Source: CBDBGD01 sp965205235 (GTDB taxonomy: Bacteria; Chloroflexota; Dehalococcoidia; Lucifugimonadales; UBA1127). From it: a DNA stretch of 64,000 bases. Of this stretch, positions 41,827-50,863 are shown piece after piece (the first letter of the stretch is position 1; each line of letters opens with the position of its first letter). Position numbers and translations under genes: made by a program. The notes beneath the pieces were generated by a model. It had not been told where the DNA came from. It did not search any database and saw only the letters and a list, made by a program, of their open reading frames with translations. The stretch spans positions 62,001 to 126,000 of the forward strand of contig CBDBGD010000007.1 in the NCBI GenBank assembly GCA_965205235.1. Direction: 5' to 3'.

Positions 41827-42486
41827 TCAGGCGCTGGGGTCCTTAACCTTTCGCAGGTAGGGCTTCACCGTCTCCCAGCCGTCCGGGAACAGATCCTTCG
41901 CCGCGTCGTTGTTCACCGCCGGCGAAATGATGACGTCCTCGCCCCGGTTCCAGTTGGCGGGCGTTGCCACCTTGTGCTCTGCCGTGAGCTTGCACGAGTC
42001 GATGACGCGGAGCAGCTCGTCGAAGTTCCGCCCGGTGCTCATCGGGTAGGTGAGGCTCATCTTGATCTTCTTGTCCGGCCCAATGAGGAACACCGACCGG
42101 ACCGTGGCGTTGTCCGCTGCAGTCCGGCCTGCGGCTGAGTCTCCCTCCTCCGCCGGCAGCATGTTGTAGAGCTTGGCAATTCTGAGGCCGTCGTCGGCGA
42201 TGATGGGAAAGTTGAGCGGCGTCCCCGCCAAGTCCGCGATGTCCGCGGCCCACCGCTGGTGGTCCTCCACGCTGTCGACGCTGAGGCCGATAACCTTGCA
42301 GTCGCGCCTATCGAACTCGTCCTTGATCCTCGCCACGTGGCTAAGCTCGGTCGCACAGACCGGCGTGAAGTCCTTGGGGTGGGAAAAGAGGATTGCCCAC
42401 CCGTCGCCGATCCACTCGTGAAAGTTGACGGTGCCGGAGCTGGTGTCCGCCGTGAAGTCCGGGGCGGTGTCGTTGATGCGTAGCAC
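41827..42486 (-). CDS. 1-Cys peroxiredoxin (Prx6 family)
   Basis: This 219-residue protein has the peroxidatic Cys44 in HPKDFTPVCATEL, the extended C-terminal domain of the Prx6 group (ATPANWNRGEDVIISPAV, FPDGWETVKPYLRKV) and no resolving Cys in the usual place. It reduces hydroperoxides. GTG start with AAGGAGG 8 nt upstream. It stands alone and converges with the large secreted protein gene. Confidence 0.93.
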   Translation of the reverse strand: MLRINDTAPDFTADTSSGTVNFHEWIGDGWAILFSHPKDFTPVCATELSHVARIKDEFDRRDCKVIGLSVDSVEDHQRWAADIADLAGTPLNFPIIADDGLRIAKLYNMLPAEEGDSAAGRTAADNATVRSVFLIGPDKKIKMSLTYPMSTGRNFDELLRVIDSCKLTAEHKVATPANWNRGEDVIISPAVNNDAAKDLFPDGWETVKPYLRKVKDPSA

Positions 42487-42880
42487 GATACTTTCCTCCT
42501 TCGTCTATCTCTTCGGGACTCTCGTCGTGGGAGCAACCCTGCCACGGTTGCGCGCTGGGCGCGGAATACGGCACTGCCTGGAACGTCGCCGTTTCCACAG
42601 CCACGCATGCCGGTCACTGCTGCCCTGCATTTGATGTACGGTCTCGAGCAGCTCAAGGATGCCTGGAAGAGCATCCATGTCGTCTCTCGACCTAAGCCCC
42701 GTGGGGTGGACTTGCGCAGTGACGGCAGTAAGCGGCATAGTGCTGGGCGGAGTCCACTAGATAGCATAACACCATTCAGCCCGTCAATGGAGCGTTCAGC
42801 TGTCGAACAAGGAGCACGAAGCGCCCGATAGGCCCCCCGGCGCACCCAAGAGAGCGCCCGCCAGACGCAGCAAGTGGCTC
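42487..42880. other. Intergenic region between peroxiredoxin and MFS genes
   Basis: About 390 bp in which I see no gene and no dispersed repeat. A short 14-codon frame starts at ATG 42787, directly before the MFS gene, and could be a leader peptide, but it has no support beyond its position. Confidence 0.4.
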
Positions 42881-44254
42881 GTGCTGCTGGCTGCATGCCT
42901 GGGCAACCTGGTGCTGACCATCGACGGCGGCATCATGGGCATCTCCTACCCCGCGCTCGCCGATGCGTTCGACACGGGCACCTCGACCATCCTGTGGGTC
43001 ACCGTGGCCTTCTGGGTTACCGGGATCGGCCTGGTGCTGACAGTGGGGTGGCTGGGCGACGTGGGAGGGCGCCGCCTCTCCTACACCTTTGGCTTCCTGC
43101 TTCAGGCTACGGCCCTGGCGGTCTCGGCCATCACGGTCGAGCTGTGGCAGCTCATCGCAGCCCGAATATGCATGGGCGTGGGCTCGGCGATGGTGCTCGC
43201 AGGCGTGAACGCGATCATCGTCGACAGGTTTGGGCCCGAGGACCGCGCCAAGGCCATCGGCATTGCGGGGGCGGCCGTCGGCATCGGCCTGTCGACCGGG
43301 CCACTGGTCGGCGGATGGCTGCTGGACGTCCTGGGCTGGCGGGCGCTGTTCTACACCAGAGTGCCCCTGGCGCTGGTGACGGCAGGTCTCTCGTGGTGGG
43401 TGCTGGAGAGCCCGGTCCGCCGCACGGTGCGGGACTTCACTGTGGACAAGGTCGGCGCGGTGTCGCTGTTCGCAGTCCTAGCCTCGCTACTGCTCGTCAT
43501 CAACCGAAGCGCGGAGGACGGCCTGCTCTCGCCCATCGTGCTGGCGATGGCCGGCGTGCTCATCGTGTCGACGCCCGTGCTCATTGTGTCGCAGCGAAGG
43601 TCCGTGCGGCCGATCCTGGACTTCAGTCTGTTCCGCAACCCAGGCTACAGCTTCGGGCTGGGCGTCCTCTTATGCCACTACACCTCGCTGAGCGCAATAC
43701 TGCTGGTCGCCCCCTTCTTCTTCATCGATGCACTGGAGTTCTCGGCAACCAAGATGGGCCTCTTCATCATGCTTCACACGCTGATGCGAGTGTTCGTCGC
43801 GCCGATCAGCGGAGCGTTGACTCCCCGCATCGGCGCCTGGACGCTGTCCGGCCTAGGGCTGGTGACGATGGTCGCATCGCTGGCGTGGCTCAGCCTCCTC
43901 GCCGACTCCGGGTCCGAAGAGGCGATCCTGGCAGCGCTGCTGCTGGTCGGCATTGCCTCAGGGCTGTACGAGCCGCCGAACACCACGACCATCATGGGGT
44001 CGGTCCCTCCGGACAGGTACGGGACCGCCTCGGCGTCCATCGCTTCGGGGCGACAGCTGTCGTTTTCGGTTGGCGTAGCGATGGCGGGCGCCATCTTCGT
44101 GGTGCGAGAGAGGGCGTACCTGGAAGCGTCCGAGGCTGCGGGTCGTGCAGTAGCCCTGGGGTTCTCCGACACACTTCTGAGCGGAGTGGTTCTCGCCGGC
44201 GTGGGGGTGCTGGTGAGCATCGCCGCGATCTACGTGACGCGCCGGCGCTCGTGA
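42881..44254 (+). CDS. MFS transporter, DHA2/EmrB-QacA-like
   Basis: This 457-residue membrane protein has about 14 hydrophobic segments. Motif A-like residues are seen in GWLGDVGGRRLSYTFG, and motif C in GAAVGIGLSTGPLVGGWL, which mark drug:H+ antiporters. Probably an exporter of small toxic compounds. The start is uncertain: GTG 42881 leaves almost no cytoplasmic tail, and the frame stays open upstream for about 18 basic codons (APKRAPARRSKW), so translation may begin earlier from a non-standard codon. Confidence 0.85.
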   Translation: MLLAACLGNLVLTIDGGIMGISYPALADAFDTGTSTILWVTVAFWVTGIGLVLTVGWLGDVGGRRLSYTFGFLLQATALAVSAITVELWQLIAARICMGVGSAMVLAGVNAIIVDRFGPEDRAKAIGIAGAAVGIGLSTGPLVGGWLLDVLGWRALFYTRVPLALVTAGLSWWVLESPVRRTVRDFTVDKVGAVSLFAVLASLLLVINRSAEDGLLSPIVLAMAGVLIVSTPVLIVSQRRSVRPILDFSLFRNPGYSFGLGVLLCHYTSLSAILLVAPFFFIDALEFSATKMGLFIMLHTLMRVFVAPISGALTPRIGAWTLSGLGLVTMVASLAWLSLLADSGSEEAILAALLLVGIASGLYEPPNTTTIMGSVPPDRYGTASASIASGRQLSFSVGVAMAGAIFVVRERAYLEASEAAGRAVALGFSDTLLSGVVLAGVGVLVSIAAIYVTRRRS

Positions 44255-44339
44255 CCGACGCACGCCCATTCGTGCATCCCTGTCAGCGTATCGCAGCCGG
44301 CCCGACGTCGATGGGTCGCCGGCCGCGCCGGGTGGTGCG

Positions 44340-44816
44340 ATGAGGCGGCGAGCACGACGAGCGGCCCCCCGCCTCGTGGCCAGGTTCGTCAAGGGAGAGA
44401 TACGGGACGCCCGCAGAAGGTGGAGCCATGGACTGCGAGGCGGACAGCCCTGGCTGACGATTCCAATCACCGCCATCACCATGTACGTGCTTTGGCACTG
44501 GGCATTCGCCCTGGGCTCCTACTTCGCAGTCTCGTTTCTCATAGCGGCGATCCTGTCCATCGTGCGAGGCCACGTTTTCACCCACAGACTCCGGCTGGTT
44601 CTGGTGGCCGTGGGCGTGGTGATCGGCACGCTGGTCATACCGGCCCTCGGCGGCGACGCGTGGCAGGCGTTCCGTCGAGGCGACACCGTGGCAGCCGTCG
44701 TCCTCGCGGGGCTGGTGGTGCTCGCGTGGCTGGCGAGGAGGAAGCTGGAGACCGGCCGCATGAAGGTCACACGTGTCGGCGTCCCCCGCCGGCGGCCCAA
44801 AGCGCGCCGACGATAG
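44340..44816 (+). CDS. Small basic membrane protein, unknown function
   Basis: 158 residues with a very basic N terminus (MRRRARRAAPRLVARF), about four membrane segments (PWLTIPITAITMYVLWHW, FAVSFLIAAILSIV, LVLVAVGVVIGTLVIPAL, TVAAVVLAGLVVLAWLA) and a basic C-terminal tail ending RRRPKARRR. No family is recognised. It follows the MFS gene on the same strand and may be co-transcribed. Confidence 0.55.
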   Translation: MRRRARRAAPRLVARFVKGEIRDARRRWSHGLRGGQPWLTIPITAITMYVLWHWAFALGSYFAVSFLIAAILSIVRGHVFTHRLRLVLVAVGVVIGTLVIPALGGDAWQAFRRGDTVAAVVLAGLVVLAWLARRKLETGRMKVTRVGVPRRRPKARRR

Positions 44817-44835
44817 CAGCGAAGCGCATACGCGG

Positions 44836-44870
44836 GTCGTGCCGCTGCCCAGTCTGAGCAGCGGCACGAC
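44836..44870. terminator. Bidirectional hairpin between convergent genes
   Basis: GTCGTGCCGCTGC (44836-44848) and GCAGCGGCACGAC (44858-44870) form a perfect 13-bp stem with a 9-nt loop. It lies between the converging small membrane protein gene and the betaine-binding protein gene. No U-tract is present, so the mechanism may depend on other factors. Confidence 0.6.
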
Positions 44871-44936
44871 CTCAGCGTTCGGTCGTTGGGTTGGCAGCAC
44901 ACCGGCCACAGGCCGGAGCGCTTTGGCCCGAATAGG

Positions 44937-45959
44937 CTACTCGGTAGGCCAACCCTCTGGGACCGTGTTCTCGTCCAGAGCTTCCTTCACGGCGTCGGCG
45001 GCCTCCTCAGTGACCCATGCGCTCCACACGTCGACATTGTTGTTCAGCCACCAGAGGGCTGTGTCGTTGATGTCGGCGTCGGGGTTCGCCTGGCGCCACT
45101 TGCCCACGGCGTCGTACCGCGCGATGTTCATGTCCCAGGCCCGCAGGAACTCGATGACGTCCGGGGCCTGCGTCAGCAGGTCTGGGTGCACGGCAATGAG
45201 GATGGTGGCGGGCTCATACCCACACGCCTTGGTGGTGAACCAGCACTCGTCCGTGTACGCCGGCTCCTCCAGCGTGACCAGGTCCAACCCGACGACCGGG
45301 TCGTTGGTGCCCCACTGGTAGCCCAACCAGGGCTCGCCGCGCTCGTAGGCGCCGTAGAGGTCGGCGTTGCCTGCTGCTCCATCGCCGGGATTGACGATGT
45401 GGACGTGGTCCGTCAGCCCATATCCCTCGATCTGCTTGGCGTTGACCTCTTCGCAGGCCCAGCCGATGACGCAGGAGACCAGACGGGCCTTACCGCCCGT
45501 CTCGGGGGTAGCGAACAATTCCTTGAACTCGTCCTTCTTCAGGTCGTCAACCGAGACCAGTCCCGGGTTCGCTTCCTGGACGTAGCGAGGAATGACAAAT
45601 GCGGACTGCCAGTCCTCGCCCAAACTCTCGCCAATGGAGACGACCTCACCCGCGGCCTGGGCTTCCATCCAGGCCTCGTCCTGGTTGGGCAGCCAGATCT
45701 CCATTGTCACGTTGCTGTCGCCGCGGCGCAGTCCCTGGAACAGGGGAAGCGTGGCGCCGAACACCACGTCGGTCGGATAGCCGTAGCCCTCCTCTACGAT
45801 GTACTGGGCCACGCGGTCCTGGAACTGCGCGCTGGTCCAGTTCAGGTCGCTGAAGATGATGGTCGTCTTCTCGTCGTCGCTTTCGGACTCACAGGCAGCC
45901 ATGGTGGTCGCCACTGCCAGCAGCGCCACGGTGAGGAGTAGAAATCGCTTTCCTAACAC
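44937..45959 (-). CDS. Glycine betaine/proline-type ABC substrate-binding lipoprotein
   Basis: 340 residues from GTG 45959 with an ideal AGGAGG 6 nt upstream. A lipoprotein signal ends in TTMAAC, so the protein is tethered outside. The mature part matches the OpuAC/ProX family: IIFSDLNWTSAQFQDRVAQYIVEEGYGY, FQGLRRGDSNVTMEIWLPNQ, and GYQWGTNDPVVGLDLVTLEEP near the end. Aromatic residues that could cage a trimethylammonium group (several Trp) are present. It is the third gene of the importer operon. Confidence 0.88.
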   Translation of the reverse strand: MLGKRFLLLTVALLAVATTMAACESESDDEKTTIIFSDLNWTSAQFQDRVAQYIVEEGYGYPTDVVFGATLPLFQGLRRGDSNVTMEIWLPNQDEAWMEAQAAGEVVSIGESLGEDWQSAFVIPRYVQEANPGLVSVDDLKKDEFKELFATPETGGKARLVSCVIGWACEEVNAKQIEGYGLTDHVHIVNPGDGAAGNADLYGAYERGEPWLGYQWGTNDPVVGLDLVTLEEPAYTDECWFTTKACGYEPATILIAVHPDLLTQAPDVIEFLRAWDMNIARYDAVGKWRQANPDADINDTALWWLNNNVDVWSAWVTEEAADAVKEALDENTVPEGWPTE

Positions 45960-46076
45960 GGTTTACCTCCTATGGACAAGTCTTAGATGCGAATGCCGGG
46001 TCTCTCCACGGCGCAGCGACATTCCCGCGCACGCGGCGCCGCTACGCGCCGTGACATGCGCCCAGGCCGCCGGCCG

Positions 46077-47132
46077 CTATCCTGCGCGCATGGCCTCCCT
46101 TCTTCCGCCGGCCACGGACTGGGTCAGGCGGTCTATTATAATCGCCAGGAACACGATGGCCAGTCCCGCAAGGAGGCCGTTCCCCGGCTCGTTCTTCTGA
46201 AGTGCTCGGTTCACGTTGTCGCCCAGCCCACCCGCGGCAACGAGGCTGGCGATGGTCACCATGGCCAAGGCCATCATCGTGGTCTGGTTGACGCCCGCCA
46301 TGATGGTGGGCAGCGCCATGGGGATCTGGACCTTGGTCAGAATCTGCCACTGCGAGGAGCCGAAAGATCGGGCCGCCTCCACCGCCTCGAAGGAGACCTG
46401 GCGGATTCCCAGGTTGGTCAGCCGGATGACCGGGGGCAGCGCATAGATGATCGTGGCGAAGATCCCCGCCGGCTTCCCCAAGCCGAAGAAGAGGATGCCC
46501 GGCAGCAGATAGACGAAGCTGGGCATGGTCTGCATTCCGTCCAGGATGGGCCGTATGAGGTTGTCCACCATCCGGCTTCGGGCAGCGACGACGCCCATGG
46601 GCAGGCCCAGGGAGACCGCCACGGCCACCGCAACCACCATCAGCGCAATGGTGTCTATGGTATTGGCCCACAGCCCCATGAAGCCGACGAACAGCAGAGC
46701 GAGTACCGTGAAGGCCAGGAGCTTCCCGCGGCCCACGGCGTAGGACAGCAGTGCCAGGCCCAGCACCACCGCCGGCCAGGGAAGCCACTTGAGCACCCGC
46801 TCAATGTTGATCAGCGCATAGTCCACGCCTGTGCTGAGCCCATCGAAGAACCAGTCGGCCTCCCTAGTCAGCCATCTCACGGTGTCGTCAATAGCCTCGC
46901 TGGTGACATCGCGGATGGATCGGTCCAGGGTCACGGAGCCGTCGCTGGAGGTCTCCTGGGAGATTGTTGTGGGGAAGCCCATCTCCGGGCCCCAGGCCAG
47001 CAGGCTTACGACAAGCACGACAAGGACCGCCGCCATCCCGACGATCCACCCGTAGGCGGACGGCGAGAAGACCCCGCGTAGCCAGGCCCGCTGGGATGCT
47101 GTCGGTCCGTTTTCCCTGGGGCTGGACGCCAT
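46077..47132 (-). CDS. Glycine betaine/proline ABC transporter permease
   Basis: This 351-residue integral membrane protein starts 12 nt after the ATPase gene with AGGAGGA upstream. An N-terminal membrane helix and an extracytoplasmic stretch precede the permease core. The core has a PMGVVAARSRMVDNLIRPILDGMQTMPSFVYLLP segment and the ATPase-contacting loop EAARSFGSSQWQILTKVQIPMALPTIMAGVNQ, typical of ProW/OpuAB. It forms the channel with the neighbouring ATPase and binding protein. Confidence 0.92.
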   Translation of the reverse strand: MASSPRENGPTASQRAWLRGVFSPSAYGWIVGMAAVLVVLVVSLLAWGPEMGFPTTISQETSSDGSVTLDRSIRDVTSEAIDDTVRWLTREADWFFDGLSTGVDYALINIERVLKWLPWPAVVLGLALLSYAVGRGKLLAFTVLALLFVGFMGLWANTIDTIALMVVAVAVAVSLGLPMGVVAARSRMVDNLIRPILDGMQTMPSFVYLLPGILFFGLGKPAGIFATIIYALPPVIRLTNLGIRQVSFEAVEAARSFGSSQWQILTKVQIPMALPTIMAGVNQTTMMALAMVTIASLVAAGGLGDNVNRALQKNEPGNGLLAGLAIVFLAIIIDRLTQSVAGGRREAMRAG

Positions 47133-47144
47133 CAGGGCTTCCTC

Positions 47145-48338
47145 CTACCCAGTGTCGGACATCCCCATGAGGAGGGCGCTCTTGCGGATCTCCCCCAACA
47201 GATGCCCGTCGTCGGCTACGACCGCCACCGGATACTCAGTCTGAGCGGACATGGGGATGATGTCTTCAATGTAGGCATCCTGGGGCGTGGTCATCACCGG
47301 GGTAACCTCGGTCCGCTCCAAAGACTCCTTCCGCTGTTCCAGGAGCGCCGACGCCTGACTCCAGGTGAGTATTCCCCTAAGGGTGCGGTCCCTCGCTATC
47401 ACGAAGGCAGCGTTCAGGCCGTGGCCTTCCATGGCGTGCAAGGCGGCTCGCGGCCCTTGCCAGTCGTACACCACGACGTCGGGCTGCCGCATGATGCTCT
47501 TTGCCTGAATGACCTTGGCCCGGGAGACGTCCCGCACGAACTCCGTCACGTAGTCGTCGGATGGCAGGGTGACGATCTCCTCCGGCGAGCCTTCTTGGAT
47601 GATCTCGCCGTCCCGCATGATGGCAATGCGGTCGCCAATCTTTAGCGCCTCGTTCAGATCGTGGGTTATGAAGACAATCGTCTTGTGAAGCTCGCTCTGC
47701 AGTGAGATGAGCTCGTCCTGCATCTCCCTGCGGATGAGAGGGTCCAGGCCGCTGAAGGGCTCGTCCATGAGCAGCACCGGGGGATCGACAACCAGCGCCC
47801 TAGCCAGGCCGACGCGTTGCTGCATTCCCCCGCTCATCTCGCGGGGGTAGTAGCTCTCCCACCCTTTGAGACCAACGGTCTCGATGATCTTTTCCGCAGC
47901 CTCGTACCGTGCCGCCTTCTCCACGCCCCGGACCTCCAGGCCGTAGGCCACATTGTCCAGGACTCGGCGGTGCGGAAGCAGGGCGTAGTGCTGGAAGACC
48001 ATTGCAGCCTTGGCGCGGCGGAACTGCAGGAGCTGCTCCGGGGTGTAGGCCAGAATATCCTCGCCGTCGAAGCGGACCTGGCCGGCAGTCGGCTCCATGA
48101 GCCTGGTCAGGCAGCGCACCAGGGTGGACTTGCCGCTGCCCGACAACCCCATGACGACGAAGATCTGGCCGACCTCCACGTCAAAGGTGACGTCCCGCAG
48201 CGCTACGACGTTCCCCAGCTCCTCCTGGATCTCCGCCCTACTCTTAGAAGCGTACGCTTCCTGGAAGACACGCTCCGGCCTGCTGCCGAACACCTTCCAG
48301 AGGCCGTCGACTTCGATTCGGTGCGCCGGCGGGCCCAT
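47145..48338 (-). CDS. Glycine betaine/proline ABC transporter ATPase with CBS domains
   Basis: This 397-residue protein of the ProV/OpuAA family has Walker A GLSGSGKST at residues 64-72, the Q-loop FQHYALLPH, the signature MSGGMQQRVGLARAL, Walker B VLLMDEPFSGLDP and the H-loop FITHDLNEAL. The C-terminal ~120 residues form a CBS pair, which senses ionic strength in characterised relatives. A family-typical N-terminal extension (FQEAYASKSRAEIQEELGNVVAL) is present. First gene of the ATPase-permease-binding protein operon. Confidence 0.94.
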   Translation of the reverse strand: MGPPAHRIEVDGLWKVFGSRPERVFQEAYASKSRAEIQEELGNVVALRDVTFDVEVGQIFVVMGLSGSGKSTLVRCLTRLMEPTAGQVRFDGEDILAYTPEQLLQFRRAKAAMVFQHYALLPHRRVLDNVAYGLEVRGVEKAARYEAAEKIIETVGLKGWESYYPREMSGGMQQRVGLARALVVDPPVLLMDEPFSGLDPLIRREMQDELISLQSELHKTIVFITHDLNEALKIGDRIAIMRDGEIIQEGSPEEIVTLPSDDYVTEFVRDVSRAKVIQAKSIMRQPDVVVYDWQGPRAALHAMEGHGLNAAFVIARDRTLRGILTWSQASALLEQRKESLERTEVTPVMTTPQDAYIEDIIPMSAQTEYPVAVVADDGHLLGEIRKSALLMGMSDTG

Positions 48339-48463
48339 GTTGCCATTGTCTCTCTGCAGTTCTACCCCAAGAGTCCACCTTCCCGGGCCAGTGGTGTGCC
48401 CCCACTATATCCCATATCCCAAATCCTTGCCCGCTCTCGGATACGCGGGCCACAGGCCGGGAG

Positions 48464-49549
48464 CTAGAAGACGACCACGGACCTCAGCACCTCGCCTCGC
48501 TCCATCTTGTGGAATGCCTCTTCCACGCCATCCAAGGGTATGGTTTCGGTGACAAAGCGGTCCAGGTCGAGACGGCCCTGAAGGTAGAGGTCGATGTACA
48601 TGGGGAAGTCGCGGGTGGGCAGGCAGTCGCCGTACCAGGACGACTTGAGGGCGCCGCCGCGACCGAAGACCTCCAGCAGCGGAAGCTCGATCTTCATGTC
48701 CGGGCTGGGCACGCCCACCAGCACGACGATTCCTGCGAGATCTCTGGCATAGAAGGCCTGCTCGTAGGTCTTCGGGTTGCCCACTGCCTCGATAGCAACG
48801 TTGACGCCGTTGCCTCCCGTCAGGTCGCGGATGGCCTCCACCGGGTCCGTGCGGGTGGAGTTCACCATGTGGGTCGCTCCGAAGTCCCGCGCCCACTCCA
48901 GCTTACGGTCGTCGATGTCCACGGCGATGATAGTGTGCGCCCCCGCCAGCCTCGCGCCCACAATGGCCGCGTCTCCGACGCCACCGCACCCGATGACGGC
49001 CACGGAGTCGCCGCGGCTCACGCCGCCGGTGTTGATGGCCGCGCCCAGGCCCGCCATAATTCCGCAGCCCACCAGTCCGGCGGCCGCGGGACGTGCCTTT
49101 GCGTCAACTCTCACCGCCTGTCCCGCATCCACCAAGGTGAGCTCCGCGAAGGCGCCGATGCCCAGGGCCGGGGACAGAGGCGTCCCATCGGCCAACGTCA
49201 TGGGATTCGCGGCGTTGCGACTGGCAAAGCAGTACCATGGCCGGCCCCGCACGCACGACCGGCAGCCGCCGCATGGCGAGCGCCACGCGATGACCACAAA
49301 GTCGCCGGGAAAGACGTTCTCCACTCCGCTGCCCACGGCCTCCACCGTGCCCGATGCCTCATGCCCGAGCAGAAAGGGAAAGTCGTCGTTGATTGCCCCC
49401 TCCCGGTAGTGCAGATCGGTGTGGCAGACGCCGCAGGCCTTGATCCGGACCAACGCCTCGCCGGGGCCCGGGTCTGGGACCAAGACGTCCTTGAGCTCGA
49501 CGGCGGCACCCTTCGCGCCGGCGACAACTCCCGTTACCTTGTTCGCCAT
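48464..49549 (-). CDS. Zn-dependent alcohol dehydrogenase, S-(hydroxymethyl)mycothiol dehydrogenase-like
   Basis: This 361-residue MDR-family dehydrogenase has catalytic zinc ligands in ACGVCHTDLHYREG and LLGHEASGTVEAVG, structural zinc cysteines in CGGCRSCVRGRPWYC, and a Rossmann motif GCGGVGDAAIVGARLAGA. The stretches LHYREGAINDDFPFLLGHEA and LADGTPLSPALGIGAFAE are those I associate with mycothiol-dependent formaldehyde dehydrogenase (MscR) of Actinobacteria. It would oxidise the adduct of formaldehyde and a thiol cofactor. It is 125 nt upstream of the betaine importer on the same strand. Which thiol this organism uses is unknown. Confidence 0.8.
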   Translation of the reverse strand: MANKVTGVVAGAKGAAVELKDVLVPDPGPGEALVRIKACGVCHTDLHYREGAINDDFPFLLGHEASGTVEAVGSGVENVFPGDFVVIAWRSPCGGCRSCVRGRPWYCFASRNAANPMTLADGTPLSPALGIGAFAELTLVDAGQAVRVDAKARPAAAGLVGCGIMAGLGAAINTGGVSRGDSVAVIGCGGVGDAAIVGARLAGAHTIIAVDIDDRKLEWARDFGATHMVNSTRTDPVEAIRDLTGGNGVNVAIEAVGNPKTYEQAFYARDLAGIVVLVGVPSPDMKIELPLLEVFGRGGALKSSWYGDCLPTRDFPMYIDLYLQGRLDLDRFVTETIPLDGVEEAFHKMERGEVLRSVVVF

Positions 49550-49728
49550 CAGCTGTCCTCCCTTCGTTTGCAGTATGAATACGGGCGTTTCAGGCCACAG
49601 CCTGAGTCTCCATCAGTCCTGCCCTGAACGCAAGCAGCAGGTGGCTTCCCTGCGCCGTGAGCGACCTTTTGCCTCATTTGGGCTGCAGTCTACCGATGTC
49701 CAAAATCCATGGGGTAGAATAGCGGCGC

Positions 49729-50835
49729 ATGTCCCATTTGCTACAGCTGCGCGCGCTACTAACGGACCTCAGAATCGTCCTCGCCCTCTGTGTTGCCGTC
49801 ATGGGTCTGGTATTCCACGTGGACCGCAGGGTAGACGGCCAGGAACCACCGGTCGAGAGTCCGCCCGTGGTGACCCTGGTAGGCGTTCCCTATCCCGATG
49901 TGCGGGAAGGGAGCACTCTACGTATTACCGTCAAAATCGACCCGTCGGTCAAGGCGGGAGATCCAGGTGTGGAAAACGGGAGGCTCACAGGCGGGATCAT
50001 AGTATGGGACCCCGCGGATAGTGAAGTCGCCACCAGCCTGATCGCCCTCGCCTTTTACCCGGGTGATGATACTGACGATGTGACCTACACGGTGGCGGAC
50101 GACGGAGTGGTCACGACAGACCGAAAGGTACGGATCGCCATCAACTCCGTCTTCGACGTGTACACCGTGGGCGACCCCTCGGAAACGACGGTCAGGGTGC
50201 TGGACAGGAGCAGTGCACCTCCACCGCCACCTCCCATCTTCCAGCCAGAGCCGGAGCCGACACCTACTCCCACACCCACTCCTACTCCGACACCCACACC
50301 CACTCCTACCCCTACGCCAACCCCAACCCCAACTCCCACGCCCACACCGACACCTACACCGAGGCCAACTCAGACGCCAACGCCAACACCGACCCCAGAG
50401 CCAGAGCCTACACCCACGCCGACGCCGACTCCCACCCCGACGCCTACTCCGACACCCACGCCTACTCCGACGCCTACGCCTACTCCGACTCCCACGTCTA
50501 CGCCTACGCCCACACCGACTCCCACACCTTCCCCCGTGCCCACGCTGGTCCCGCCCCCCACCGTGGCACCCACGCCAACGCCCACGCCGACACTGACCGC
50601 CGTTCCCACCGTCGTCGCGCTCGCACCGGCCCCCGTCGAGACGCCGCTTGTCACTCGGGGGAGCCTGGAGCAGACCGCAGTCCCGATCATCGGCGAGGCC
50701 GTTCCCCGCATTCGCAACACTCTGGGGGGCATCGCCTCCACGCCTCGACGGCGCACCACGCTCATCATCATCCAGGGCATGACCAGCGCGTTCGCGGTCA
50801 GCGTGTTCGGGTACCTGATACTGCGCAGGAACTGA
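49729..50835 (+). CDS. Surface protein with Calx-beta-like domain, Thr-Pro tract and C-terminal anchor
   Basis: 368 residues. An N-terminal hydrophobic segment (about 14-29) acts as a signal or anchor. Residues about 45-157 look like a Calx-beta/cadherin-like domain (PDVREGSTLRITVKIDP through VAINSVFDVYTVGDPSETTV pattern). A long Thr-Pro repeat (about 178-268) follows as a rigid stalk, and the last ~25 residues are a membrane helix ending in LRRN. It probably displays the beta domain at the cell surface. A TAGAAT -10-like box lies just upstream. A second protein of the same style is encoded at 59.6-60.6 kb. Confidence 0.7.
   Translation: MSHLLQLRALLTDLRIVLALCVAVMGLVFHVDRRVDGQEPPVESPPVVTLVGVPYPDVREGSTLRITVKIDPSVKAGDPGVENGRLTGGIIVWDPADSEVATSLIALAFYPGDDTDDVTYTVADDGVVTTDRKVRIAINSVFDVYTVGDPSETTVRVLDRSSAPPPPPPIFQPEPEPTPTPTPTPTPTPTPTPTPTPTPTPTPTPTPTPTPRPTQTPTPTPTPEPEPTPTPTPTPTPTPTPTPTPTPTPTPTPTPTSTPTPTPTPTPSPVPTLVPPPTVAPTPTPTPTLTAVPTVVALAPAPVETPLVTRGSLEQTAVPIIGEAVPRIRNTLGGIASTPRRRTTLIIIQGMTSAFAVSVFGYLILRRN
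50260..50535 (+). repeat. Low-complexity Thr-Pro coding repeat
   Basis: Near-perfect CCNACN hexamer repeat encoding (TP)n inside the surface protein, with a few E, R, Q and S interruptions. Codon choice varies between units, so the repeat is kept at protein level and is not a recent DNA expansion. Confidence 0.85.
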
Positions 50836-50863
50836 GGCGCTGCGCGAGGCAGCTGGGGAGCCG

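Noticed and set aside
50260..50535. Periodic repeat that could be mistaken for a CRISPR array or satellite DNA
   Set aside because: The period is a 6-bp codon pair encoding Thr-Pro within an open frame; there are no spacers of constant length.
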